Of a stretch of 64,000 nucleotides of DNA, positions 32,467 to 46,000 are shown piece after piece. The notes beneath the pieces were generated by a model. It did not search any database. It saw only the letters and a list, made by a program, of their open reading frames with translations, and had not been told where the DNA came from. Numbering within the stretch: position 1 is the first letter of the stretch; every line of letters starts with the position of its first letter. The position numbers were made by a program, and so were the translations under genes. Origin of the DNA: Paramyrothecium sp. XJ0827 (Eukaryota; Ascomycota; Sordariomycetes; Hypocreales; Stachybotryaceae); contig JAJFPB010000005.1 in assembly GCA_020881915.1 (NCBI GenBank), forward strand, positions 2,914,001-2,978,000. The letters run 5' to 3'.

Positions 32467-35400
32467 ATGGCTTCCGAGCGTCTGCCTACCCGGGAGCGAC
32501 GTCCCTCTACTGGAGCTCCGCTCGTGGATATTCAAGGTGCAGTGGGGCCAGCGGGCATCTCGCGGCCGAAGCACAAGAGGACCTTCACAGGCTTTGGAGC
32601 CGGCGAGATCAAGACTGTCGAGGGTAAGTGGGAGATTCAATAAACCCCAAAACGTGTCCAGGGCTCGAACCGAAGTCGCTCGTCAGGGCGAATAACTGCG
32701 ATGCTAATGGCAAATCCCACTCGAAACTCTGGCACTAACAAGTGGTATAGCTTCAATCCCCGAGCCGCAGCGTGAAGCATGGAAGCGAAACCAGACGCAA
32801 CCGTTCGATGACAAAGAGGCCTTTGAGAGGGAGGTCGTCCGCCATGTAGAGACGTCCCTTGCCCGCAGCATGTTTAACTGCGACGAGCAGGCTGCCTACT
32901 CAGCCACTAGTCTCGCTTTCCGTGACCGCTTGGTCCTCGATTGGAACAAGACGCAGCAGCGTCAGACATACCGCGACTCCAAGCGAGTCTACTACCTTAG
33001 CCTGGAATTTCTGATGGGAAGGGCCTTGGACAATGCGATGCTCAATGTCGGTCTCAAGGATACTGCCAAATGTAAGACCATGCCTATCCGATTATGTTGG
33101 GTCTCTCACTAACACACATTTGAAGCTGGTCTTGCCGATCTTGGCTTCAGGATTGAGGACATTATTGGCCAGGAGCACGATGCTGCTCTGGGTAATGGCG
33201 GCTTGGGTCGTCTAGCCGCTTGCTTCCTCGACAGTCTCGCCTCTCTCAACTACCCCGCCTGGGGATACGGACTTCGCTACCGATACGGTATCTTCAAGCA
33301 AGAGATTATTGATGGATACCAGGTAGAGGTTCCCGACTACTGGTTGGACTTCAATCCTTGGGAGTTTCCCCGCCACGATGTGACTGTCGACGTAAGCCGA
33401 GCCGCGCTCTCACCGTTTCAAAGCACTGACCATTGCTACATAGATTCAATTCTTCGGTCACGTCCAGAAGCATACCAACCAGGACGGAAAGACAGTGTCA
33501 ACATGGGAAGGTGGTGAGATTGTGCGAGCCGTGGCCTACGATGTCCCCATTCCTGGCTACGACACGCCTACCACCAATAACCTCCGTTTGTGGTCCAGCA
33601 AGGCATCTGGCGGCGAGTTCGACTTCCAGAAATTCAACAGTGGTGACTATGAAAGCTCCGTCGCCGAGCAGCAGCGCGCCGAGACGATCAGTGCCGTTCT
33701 CTACCCGAACGACAACCTGGAGCGCGGCAAGGAACTGCGCCTGAAGCAGCAGTACTTTTGGGTTGCCGCTTCACTCTATGACATTGTGCGCCGCTTCAAG
33801 AAGTCCAAGCGAGCCTGGAAGGAGTTCCCTGACCAGGTTGCTATCCAACTGAACGATACCCACCCAACACTTGCCATTGTCGAACTACAGCGCATCCTTA
33901 TTGATCAGGAAGGGTTGGAGTGGGATGCGGCATGGGAGATTGTCACGAGTACTGTAAGTTAATACTACACTGAGCACAATGCATGGCTAACACCTTGGTC
34001 AAGTTCGGCTACACCAACCATACCGTACTGCCAGAGGCTCTTGAGAAATGGCCTGTGGGTTTGGTTCAGCACCTGCTGCCACGACACCTGCAAATCATTT
34101 ACGACATCAACCTCTTTTTCCTGCAGACGGTCGAGAAATTATATCCCAACGACCGAGATGTTCTTCGCCGCGTGTCGATCATTGAAGAGTCGCAGCCGAA
34201 GATGGTCAGAATGGCATTCCTGGCCATTGTAGGCTCCCACAAGGTCAATGGTGTGGCTGAGCTGCACTCTGATCTGATCAAGACCACAATCTTCAAAGAT
34301 TTTGTTGAGATTTATGGTCCCGACAAGTTCACAAACGTTACCAACGGCATAACGCCTCGACGCTGGCTCCATCAGGCCAACCCCCGCCTATCGGAACTGA
34401 TTGCATCCAAGTGCGGCGGACACAATTTCTTGAAGGATTTGACAGAGCTCAACAAGCTGGAGCAATACGCCAACGACAAGGAATTCCGCAAAGAATGGGC
34501 GGAAATCAAGTTCGCCAACAAGGTTCGTCTTGCCAAGCATATCAAGAGCGCCACAGGAGTCGAGGTCAACCCGGCTGCACTGTTTGATGTACAGGTCAAG
34601 CGAATCCACGAGTACAAGCGTCAGCAGCTCAACATCTTCGGCGTCATTCACCGATACCTATCCCTGAAGGCCATGAAGCCCGAGGAGAGGAAGAAGCAGC
34701 TTGCACGAGTTTCCATCTTTGGAGGAAAGGCAGCCCCGGGATATTGGATGGCGAAGCAAATCATTCACCTGATCAATGCTGTTGGTTCAGTCGTGAACAA
34801 GGATGAGGACATCGGTGACCTCCTCAAGGTGGTTTTCGTAGAGGACTACAACGTCAGCAAAGCCGAAATTATCTGCCCGGCTTCAGACATCAGTGAACAC
34901 ATTTCAACTGCGGGTACCGAGTAAGTACAGCTGACAAACGAGTGATCTAGAATCGTGAAGGCTGACGCGGACTATCTAGGGCCTCGGGCACTAGCAACAT
35001 GAAGTTCGTGCTGAACGGTGGCCTTATCATTGGCACATGCGACGGTGCGAACGTAAGCAGTTCCCAAGTCTCCGCTTCCCAACTATTATCTAACTCCTCA
35101 TAGATTGAAATCACTCGGGAGATTGGCGAGAACAACATCTTCTTGTTTGGCAACCTTGCAGAGGATGTGGAGGATCTGCGGCACTCGCACACCTACGGCT
35201 CTCACACGATCGACTCAGAGCTTGAGAAGGTATTCAAAGAGATCGAGAAGGGCACATTTGGAACACCAGAGGACTTCAGCGGCATGATTGGTGCGGTTCG
35301 GCATCACGGCGACTACTACCTGGTATCGGATGACTTCCACAGCTACATTGAGACGCACCACCTTGTGGACGAGGCGTACCGTAACCAGGAGGAGTGGATT

Positions 35401-35511
35401 GCCAAGTGCATTACTTCAGTATCACGAATGGGCTTCTTCAGCAGCGATCGATGCATCAACGAATACGCCGAGGAGATCTGGAACGTCGAGCCACTAGTGG
35501 TACAGGACTGA
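32467..35511 (+). CDS. GPH1: Glycogen phosphorylase
   Basis: Seven exons (32467-32623, 32751-33071, 33126-33391, 33444-33953, 34004-34920, 34980-35052, 35104-35511) give 883 aa, the usual length for fungal enzymes. GT35-family hallmarks are visible: [49 protein letters not shown] and [10 protein letters not shown], whose lysine binds pyridoxal phosphate (it straddles the exon 5/6 splice). The enzyme releases glucose-1-phosphate from glycogen in the cytosol. The N-terminal tail contains Ser/Thr-Arg clusters ([14 protein letters not shown]) where yeast Gph1 is controlled by phosphorylation; a similar control here is inferred. Confidence 0.98.
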
Positions 35512-36152
35512 ACCCGTGACTCCCAACCATATAGCAGACACTCCAGGTCGGGTATGTCGCTAGCATGGTGAGCAGGAGGGATATGGGAAAAGGGGAAAGT
35601 GGAAAGTGGCATAGCTTGCATATGGGAAAGGTGGCAAATATGGATGGATTATTTTTGAGACGGCGATCGGCATACGGACCTGGAACAGTGGCATGGCCAT
35701 AGCTCCATTCCACACGACGATAAAGTCGGCGTAGCGCTGCGCTTAATACTATATATGGTTATTAATGAACCAGAACGAGTTGTTCCTTGCGTTGGCAGCA
35801 ATGGTGCTCAGAACAGTCCAGGCATACGGCAGGACGGCAAAATCTCCGCAAGTTTTTGAGCAGATTTGCCATCAAGGTCGCCAAACGTGAGCACGGATAC
35901 TGTATACGATGGCGTAGGGTTAGTTTTGGAGAAACCCATGTGAGAAATCGGGGGTTGAGCAAAAGTGGACCAGCCATTGTGGGTTGAAAGAAGGTCTGTC
36001 TGGCCAAGTGCTCATGCTTTCGTCACGTTATTGTAGTATGACGATAACGAGGGCTTCGTGGGGTATGCATGCCCGACGAGACATTTCCGCCATATCAGCG
36101 CAACTGGGTAAGGTGATGGCGGCGGTTGTTAAGTCAAGGGACCAAACAATCA

Positions 36153-36392
36153 ATGACTGGTGGTAAATAGCGTACTGCAATCTAGCTTTGCAATATTGCA
36201 TAGCTTTAAGTATCATATATATATCTTTATTTTATAACCCCCCCGTAAAGAGCAACTAATAGCATAAACACACGAAGTAACGATTTGAAAACCCCAAGCT
36301 TTTTCTAGGCATTTAACTCATTACTGCTAATTATTACCAGTAAGCAAAATGGAGTGTTACTTTGAGGTCTTTCCCCCCTTTCTGCTCACCGA
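36153..36392 (+). mobile_element. MITE-like AT-rich element, copy C
   Basis: The head GGTGGTAAATAGCG followed by TACTGCAAT and the tail GGAGTGTTACTTTGAGGTC match copy A. An internal AAGCTTTTTCTAGGCATTT parallels AAGCTTTTATTAGGCATTT in copy A, as does a following TACTGCTAATTATTA. The ends are approximate and no clear target duplication was found. Confidence 0.55.
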
Positions 36393-38599
36393 TTTACAAC
36401 CCCGGGTTCGGTGCTGGTGTGGCAGGCTGCCGGGGGGCGCCGACAGCTTCGCATGAAGTGCCTAACCGTGCTGTGCACTATGCGACCTGAAGGGAGCCAT
36501 GCCTATTACGGGCTTATATCAGCCCCGCGAAGGCGACCACGAGACGGACGAACGAACAAGTCTGACCTGAGTAAGATGGCGGCTTGGCTTGTAGTGCTGG
36601 TAAGGTGCAATGTCCTGCAGGCAGTTAAAGCACGGCCCGTTAACTGGCTGGAAGTCCCTCCGGCCGATTCAGCACCATTACGTCGATTTTCGGGTAAAGT
36701 GCAGGGGTCCAGCCATCACTTACAGTAACGTGGGAGGGGTACCAGAGATAGGCCTTGCAGGCCAAAAGATACCCACCAAGCGTTAAGCGCATCGATGCTG
36801 GATCGGTTTTTTTTTTGCTCTGGCGCGAACGAGGGTTTGCGATTATGGGGATATCTACGTCATAGGGAGAGTGTGCGGGGACATGCGACTACATGGGTTT
36901 TCGAAGAAAGAAGGAGGGGAAAAGGGAAGGGGAGGGGGGTGAGGCTACTTGGCTCGTCGGTAGCGGCCGGGAAGAAAACGGTCGACTTGGTTGGCTGACG
37001 TTGCGCCGGAGGGAAACGAGCGAAACTTGGGAAGGGGGGAAAAGGGGGGGCGTATGGGAAGAATTTCTGGCAGCGAGCCAGGAAATGTCGATGATGATGA
37101 TGCATCTTTTCCATGTTTTCCTGGCCAGTGTGATTTCGATGACCATTTCGCCCTAACCTTGTTTTTCCCACCACTTCGTTCTCTTATCGTGGCAGTCTTG
37201 ATGGGTGCGGCCCGTCCGCATACCGACCGTCGCTTGAGGCCACTATCCAATACGGTGGGCAGCAGGGGTCCTTCAGCCTTTTTTTTCCCACCCAGCTCGA
37301 GCTGGTTGCATGCAATATTGTAGTATGGGGCGGGGTGGGGGGATATGGGATTATTGCAATGAGGCGGCGGTAAAGATCCAATATCTGTCGGCCTCGCTAC
37401 GGTTGTGAAAGGGAGGAACGCAGTCATGAGACCCCCATTCACCGCACGTTGATGCGTGCGTGATTCAAGCGAGACCCTGGCCTGCGAATTGATACAAACG
37501 TTCCGTAGTCTAGCTGTCCGTACGACAGCGGTTTCAGCGAGTGATTGGGTGAAGGAAATGCCGCTACGGTGTGAACCAGCATCCGAGTCTATTCCCCGAG
37601 GTGGGACAGCAAGGGGTTTTAATTCTTTGAAGGTCAGCGGCCTCATGGCCTGCCTGCCTGCCTACATACGATGGCGCTTTCTGTGGTGTAAGTGCTCACT
37701 GCAGTGCGTGCTGCCGTGTCCTGGTGGCTAATGGGGGAGGAAAGGTGGAGGGACATGTGGAAGATATTGTCTCCGGATCGCCACGCCGTTGGAGCTTTTG
37801 CCGTTGGCGTGTCTTGTCCCGACATCCCTCGCCAGCAGCGTTGGTGCCAACGTCCTTGCGGGCATTGTCACTGGCTCTAGAGAAAGAGGTTTCGTTTCTG
37901 GAGCACCGGTCGGTCGTACCGGCACACAGGAACCTCCTTGCACGGAGACGGGAGATGTGACAATTCGATGTTGCCAACCGCGTCCCCCAATGTCCCGCTA
38001 GGCCGACTTAGTCCACCGTCCGAGACGGTCCCGCATGGCATGGCTCTGGGTGGGGTGGGGTAGGAATGCAGCAGGAGCGGGCGGGCGGCTCTGGTGCGCT
38101 TCTGGATCTGGCTATTCCAGGTCCCAGGCCAGGTCAGCCAGGTCAGGTCAGGTCAATTCAAGACCAGTATTTCCCAGGGTGGAGGCGTGCGTCGATGCTC
38201 GGGTACTCAAACTCAGGTAAGAGTAGGAGGAAGACCTGGAAACGATGCGATAACTCAGGTACAGATGGCCAAGGCATCGAATGGGATATTTGCAATCGTA
38301 AGACCCTGTTTCTTGCGTGCTTAGCCCAGCTTCATCTTGCCTTCATCGTCTCCCCGACGCCCTGTATGTTGTGTTGCCCAAGGTACAGAGCGCCTGCGCA
38401 GTGATTCGGCTGGCTCAAACAGGTTTGCCATCTCCCTCCTCCTCCTTCTTGTGCCCTGCTCGAACAGCTCCGGCACAGAGCGCAGGCCCTTTTTTGTCTC
38501 TTGTCAGTGGTGGACCGGTTGGCCTCTATTGTGTGTGAGATGGTCGGAATCTCGATCGATCTCTCAGAGGACCCATCGCCCGACCACTTACTCGTCGCA

Positions 38600-38720
38600 C
38601 GCGCGTGCTCTCTCCGTCTCGCTCCCTCTCTCTTTCTTCTCTTTCTTCTCTTTCCCCCCCCCCTCCTTCTTTTTTAACCCTTTACTTTTACTCTCCCGCT
38701 CCTCCATCTTTCGACAAGTT
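38600..38720 (+). promoter_or_regulatory. Pyrimidine-rich tract, likely core promoter or start zone of HOG1
   Basis: An almost continuous C/T run of over 100 nt, including a C9 run, about 1.7 kb upstream of the HOG1 ATG. CT-rich tracts commonly precede transcription start sites in filamentous fungi. If transcription starts here, the leader would be unusually long. Confidence 0.4.
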
Positions 38721-40389
38721 CCGCACTCTTTTCAGAAACGAATTTCCTCACCGTCGAGGCAAACGCTGCGCATTTCTGGCCCCCTACAACCCCTCCTCCC
38801 CCGTCTCGACCGACCGAACGAGACCAGACCAGACAAAGACAAAGCGGGCTCCTGAAAGTGGAAGCGCGCGAAATCCCAAAAAGACGGACCTTTCGCACCG
38901 TACTGGCAGAAAACCCACCCACCGCGACCAACCAACCAAGCCCCTCCCCTCCCCTCCCACACCCCCCGGCCTTAAACGCGATTCTTGGACAAGAAACCTC
39001 GCCGCTCCACCTGCAGAACTGCGGCAGCGTTTCGTCATAGCTGCGCGCCGAACCCTTCCTTCTCGCTCGACTTTCTAGAAAACACGGCATTCTCTCGGCT
39101 GCTTCAAAAATGTACATCACTTTTCCTTTTCTTCCATTCCCCTCCCACTCCTCGTCCCCCTCCATTTTTTTATTTTGCGATTCCAGACCTAACTGTGCCT
39201 GCCATCCCACAGCGACCTTGACGGACCAGCAGACTTCTGTTGGGCTCGACACGTGAAAACTCGACGCTGCGCCGGTCGTTCTCTCGTCCCTAACAAGCGC
39301 CAACTACGAATAGGTGAGCAACTTGCCTCCCCTCCCGCTCCCCCAATCCAGAAGGCGGTTTTACAGTTTCCGGCACGTTCCTTCACTCCTGTACTTTCAC
39401 ACCCCATTGCTCTTCTCGATGCGCCCCTTTCCTGGCTGGATCGCGGGGGTTCCTTGACAGCGTTGCCAAACGAGCGTAGCAATTCAAGCGAGGCAGTAAA
39501 GCCACAGCAACAGCAAAACCGCACAAGAGAAAGAGGCGTACGCTCTTCTGCCCAGAGCTCACGACGACGAGATGCCAAAACCATGATTTCTTCCATCATG
39601 TCTTAGCACGAATCTCCTGTGAATGCTGCCAGTCATTACCCCCCGCAGGGCAGGATCTTCGGCCGTTCAGTTGGAGCAGTTGATGGTTATAGGCTTCATG
39701 GCGGCTAGCTTACGCTACGCTCTGCTGCCACATACTTTTCGACTCGCCACGCTCTGCGGATCGGCGACTTGGTGCCACCTGCGCCTTTGCCCTTTGGGCT
39801 TCCGGGCAAAGGGTGCCAGTGGCCATCCACATCTCCCCCCTCCATTTGCCTTGTTTGCCATCTCGTTGAATGCCTTTGCTGTGGTTTGGCAGACTTGTGG
39901 AACCCAATCTGCGCCGCCGCCCCCTCAAAGGCGCTGTTCTGTTCTGTTTAGTACTGGGGTCTTTTCACCCAAGCGAGTGTTCCCCCGGCGGACCGCAGCT
40001 CTTCAATCGTCATCTCCTCATCACTGCGCCTTTTGCATTATTTCCTCGCGGATATTTGCTGACCGGGGCTTTCTGGTGCTCTTTTTAGTTGTCAAATACG
40101 ACAGACACTCTTTTGCGATCTGCCGCCCACGCGCTACCCCGCCTCACCTGCCCCCCGCCCCTCGAACGGTGGAACCAGCCTGCGAAGCCGAATTCAGACA
40201 CTCCTGCCACCAGCAACAGCACGATCACGCTGATTGCATCAAACTCGGTTGCTGCCATCATACCACACCGCCTCCCTCGTTGATTCTGGACATTCGAGCG
40301 TTCGCCGATTGTTGCGCCTCAACGAACCGACCACCTTCTCTCCTCCACGAAGCTTCGCCTCTACCTGGGTTTTTATCACGACTGTCATC

Positions 40390-41911
<1,522 letters not shown>

Positions 41912-43088
41912 ATGAAGGGGGTAATGCACTCGAAAGCAGTAGATTGTTGGCATTGGCATAGCAGCAAGCGCTCAAAATCCGCGCTTGAACCCGACCGATT
42001 TATTTGACGAAACAGAGAAGCAAGGTTAACACGAATCAACGACCACACAGAAAGTGCATGAGGGAGAGACACACACATACACACACAAACACAACCACAC
42101 ATGCGCCCGAATGTTCTTGAAATGCAGCTCCGGCGTTGAGGAGAAACAGGAAAGAAAGGGGGATGAAAGATTCATATTCCTGTAAAGTTCATGATGTGCA
42201 GCGGGGGCCAAATATACACGAGGGCTGGGCATTTGATTTTTGTTCACTAATACGTCCCAAACCATGCTCGTCTTCGTTTCAGTCCTTTCTGCACCTTCAC
42301 TCCTTTCGCCCTCCCTGAAATTACGCTTTGCGGCATTGATTACCTTTTTTGCCAGAGGTAGATCACATTCTTAATTTTGTCGATTAAATAGCAACTAGAA
42401 CCGAACTGTGGGGAAGATTGGGCTCATGATTGTCCCCTAGATTTTATCTCATCTCTTTTCATGAGTTTCCTCTCCTCTTCTAACCCGTTTTATATTGATT
42501 GTTTTCTGCGGCGGAGACAATTCAGTATATAATGATGACTGTGCGACAGAGATCTGCTTTGCGTTCTTGGCTACAACTCCGCGTATGAATGCTATGCTGA
42601 CAAACTGAGATGAGCGGTTGGCGAAAAGCCCATACTGCATGTATGAAACCGCCGACAACAAACACAATAAAAACATCCATTAAAATTTTTGGTTGAAACT
42701 ATTAACAAAAATCTTACTAGAATGTTCCAAAACTTGAATCTTTTATGGGTATTTAAACCTATTTTCATTATTGTTATTGTTAACATATAAAGGAGTATCC
42801 CTTGGCGAAATTTGTTGTTGCTCACTGGCTGACTGAATCAGACTGGATAATTACTTTACTAGTAAAGAGAAACCCACTACCCGTAATCGTGAAGAATTTT
42901 CAGCTATGAAGAGAAAAAAGTGTTACGAAATCTAATATAGATGCCAATTTTGATGCCCAACTTTTCAATTCTTTCGTAGCTCATTACGCTCGCCTTAAAT
43001 CATGACAAAATGGTACATGAACAACGGGTAGGAAGCAGAGCATGCCCGTCGACCAAAGAACCCTTCTCATTCCTTCCCGGTAGTATGT
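41912..43088. other. Intergenic, convergent 3' ends of HOG1 and the ABC transporter
   Basis: This contains 3' UTRs and a MITE-like copy (42610-42829). A CACA-type short repeat lies at 42069-42098. No gene is seen. Confidence 0.55.
42610..42829 (+). mobile_element. MITE-like AT-rich element, copy D
   Basis: The head GAGCGGTTGGCGAAAAG followed by CATACTGCA is nearly identical to copy A. The tail GGAGTATCCCTTGGCG reads on the other strand as CGCCAAGGGATACTCC, an inverted version of the head core. Flanks share ACTGA at the expected position, a possibly mutated target duplication. Confidence 0.65.
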
Positions 43089-46000
43089 TTACCTTTCTAG
43101 CATGGATTGCAGTTCCTCCATTTCGCCGCTGTGGTACACCATGTCGTAGAACTGGCCTCTGGCATTGTACAAATCTCGCGGTGAGCCGCATCTAAGCAGA
43201 GTGTGTGATTAGCCTCATTGCCCGTTACGGTTTGTCCTTTGGGGAACTTTGGCAGACAAAGTTGACAATTAAAACTGCAGAATAGGAATTGTTACTTACT
43301 CGAGAACCCGGCCGGCGCTCATAACGACAACCGTATCGTAGTCAATGATTGTCCTGAGTCGGTGGGCGATTGTCACGAGGGTGCGGCCACCTCCCGCTGT
43401 TTCGAGTTCGTCGCGAAGTACCTGCTGTATGCCGCGATCCGTCTCGTAATCCATGCTCGCGGTGGCCTCGTCAAGCAGCATGAGCTTGCTCTGGCGGATG
43501 AGCGCGCGGCACAGCGAGAGGACCTGCCGCTGTCCGTGGGAGAAGTTCTCCCCGCGAGCATCGACGGGCGAAGACAGGGATATGCCTTGGCTGTTTGAGT
43601 CAATGGTATCATCAAGGGCTGCTATGGCGATTGTTGCATCGTCGTCCTTCGTCGTGGTCATGTCGTCATCCGAGAACGAAGCGATGCCCTTGCAGTTCTC
43701 AAGGGCTTTATCAAGAGTCTCGTGTGGAACAGACCCAGTCGGGTCGAGATTGGACTCGACGGTGCCGTTGAAAAGAACAGCTTCTTGCGGGATGATGGTC
43801 AGCCCTTCGCGCAGTCTGTGGCGAGGAACCTTGGTGATGTCTACTCCATCATATAGTATTTGGCCAGACACAATATGGGTGAATCGTAGCAGTGAGAGAA
43901 CAAGCTGCTTGGGGTCAGTATAATAGGAGACAGCTAAAGGTAGTACATCAACTCACCGTGCTTTTGCCAGATCCTGTTCTCCCCACAACAGCCACGCGCT
44001 CGCCAGCCTTGAATCTGAGATTGAGATCGGTCAAGATATTCGGACCGTCAGGGTCGTATCTGATCGTCACGTCGCGAAACTCGATATCTCCAGATCGCGG
44101 CCAATCTTTGGGAATGACGAGGCCCTCGTCGTCAGCGTATTTACCTTCCTCTGGGTAAGGATCGTCGTCCTTCTCCTCGGGTTCCAACTTGACGTATTCC
44201 TTCACACGGTGGAACTGTTATTGCTTTAGCATTAGACGCGCCCAGCGACAACGACATCCGAAACTCACGCTTTGCATTTCCACCTCGAGGTCATTCATCG
44301 CCCGCACAAGCCAAAGGATGGTCTGGCTCAGGGCATTTGCATTGGTCAGCGAGAAGCCGACCAAGCCCGCGGCCAAAGTGCCAGCACGGGTCACGGCAAT
44401 GATACCCGCGCACAAGGAAACAAGAGCAGTGACAAAATCCACCCGCACGGCCACCCAGCGGTTGCAGTTGTAATTTGCTTCAGCAGAAGCTGACCAAAGT
44501 CGTAGCTTGGCAGCCAGCTCCTCGCCGAACGCCTGGGACATGCCTGCCCGAGCTCGGATGACAGGTAGGCCAGCGAGAGTGTCGGCAAACTGGGAGAAGA
44601 CGGGTGATTGCGCTGATGATGTCAGTCGCTTGATAACCACGGCCGTCCGAGTATACATTTCGCCAATGATGACACCTGTGAAGCAGGTGAACAGTGCCGG
44701 CAGGATGAAGATAGGCATTATTGTGCCTACCGCAGCTATACGGAAGAACAAGGTCTGGAAAGCATCCATTGTTGTGCGGAGGACAGCACCCAGCGACCCA
44801 TCGATTGTAGCCATATCCCCCGAGAACCTGTTCGTGATCCTACCAACGGGAATGGCCTTGAACCAAGACAAGGACACTCCCATGACTGCGCGTATGAAGT
44901 CGTTGTGAAGCTTCCGGGCTGCACGCCATGCTCCCCACTCGAAGACAATAATGACCATCGCGTACATGGCCACCTCCCCAAGAGTAAACAATGAGTAGAT
45001 GCCCATGTAGTAAGCGATGTCCACGTACGCCTTGGAGGTGTATGCATCAACCCACTTGGAGAGCCAGAGGCCGCTCCCTGCGTAGGCAACATTACTGAGG
45101 AATATGCCGAGGGTGCAAGAGATGGCGAAGATGGGGTTTCCGAAGTAGCCCATATATTGGAGGACTAAGAAGGTTAGTGGAAATCATGATGTCTCTTTGG
45201 AAGGACCTCTTACAGGTTAGTCGGCCAACCCTGCCAGATAGTTTGGCCTCTTGGCTAACCATTTGATGCGAAGACTTATCTTCCGCAACCTTGCTTTCAT
45301 CGTTCGCAGCGTCTCCATTTGCTTGAATCTCTTCCTCGGTTTCTGGCTGAGTCGCTGAAGCAACTGGTTCGTCGGCGTTCCCCCCGAGCACTTCAGCAAT
45401 GTTGATGGGCTGGCGTACAACACCAATATGTGGCTCTACATCCTGGACTTGGCCCTTCTCGAGCATTATCGCCAGATCTGCTTGGGCTGCGATCCATGGT
45501 ACTTGAGTCACGAGAACGACGGTGCGGCCCTTTAGAAGGTCGGTGCAGAAGCAATACTTCCAGACGCCGGCTGCCGTCTTCGCATCGAGAGCGGAGAAAA
45601 CGTCGTCCAGGAGCAGTAGCGGAGCCTTTGAGTATAGAGCTCGGGCTAAGGCAACGCGAGCCTTTTGGCCTCCAGAGAGTGAGGTACCATTTTCACCAAC
45701 GACTGTCAAGTCTTTCTCGCCCAATTCCTTGAGGTCTTCGAGCAGCCGACACGCTTGCAGAACACGGTCATATCGAACACGCTCCATCTTACTGCCGAAA
45801 AGGATGTTTTCCTTGATGGTCTCGTTCTGCAGCCACGGCGATTGTGAAGCGAAAGCGATGTCGTCCGGCACCGTCAGACTGCCCTCTTCAAGGTAAGTTT
45901 CTCCTAGGATCGAGAGTAGCAACGTCGACTTGCCGCTGCCACTCTGGCCACTGACCACGTTCAGCCCTCCCTCAACAAAGTCGATAGAAACGTCTTCGAG

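Larger units (their letters stand above)
35512..40389. other. Long gene-poor region upstream of HOG1
   Basis: The 4.9 kb holds the phosphorylase 3' end, a MITE-like copy (about 36.15-36.39 kb), purine- and G-rich sequence at 36.8-37.1 kb, CAGGT-rich repeats at about 38.12-38.16 kb, and a strong pyrimidine tract at 38.60-38.72 kb. The tract is a likely HOG1 transcription start zone with a long, possibly spliced leader. No additional coding gene is supported; a 396-aa frame that overlaps the first HOG1 exons is spurious. Confidence 0.5.
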
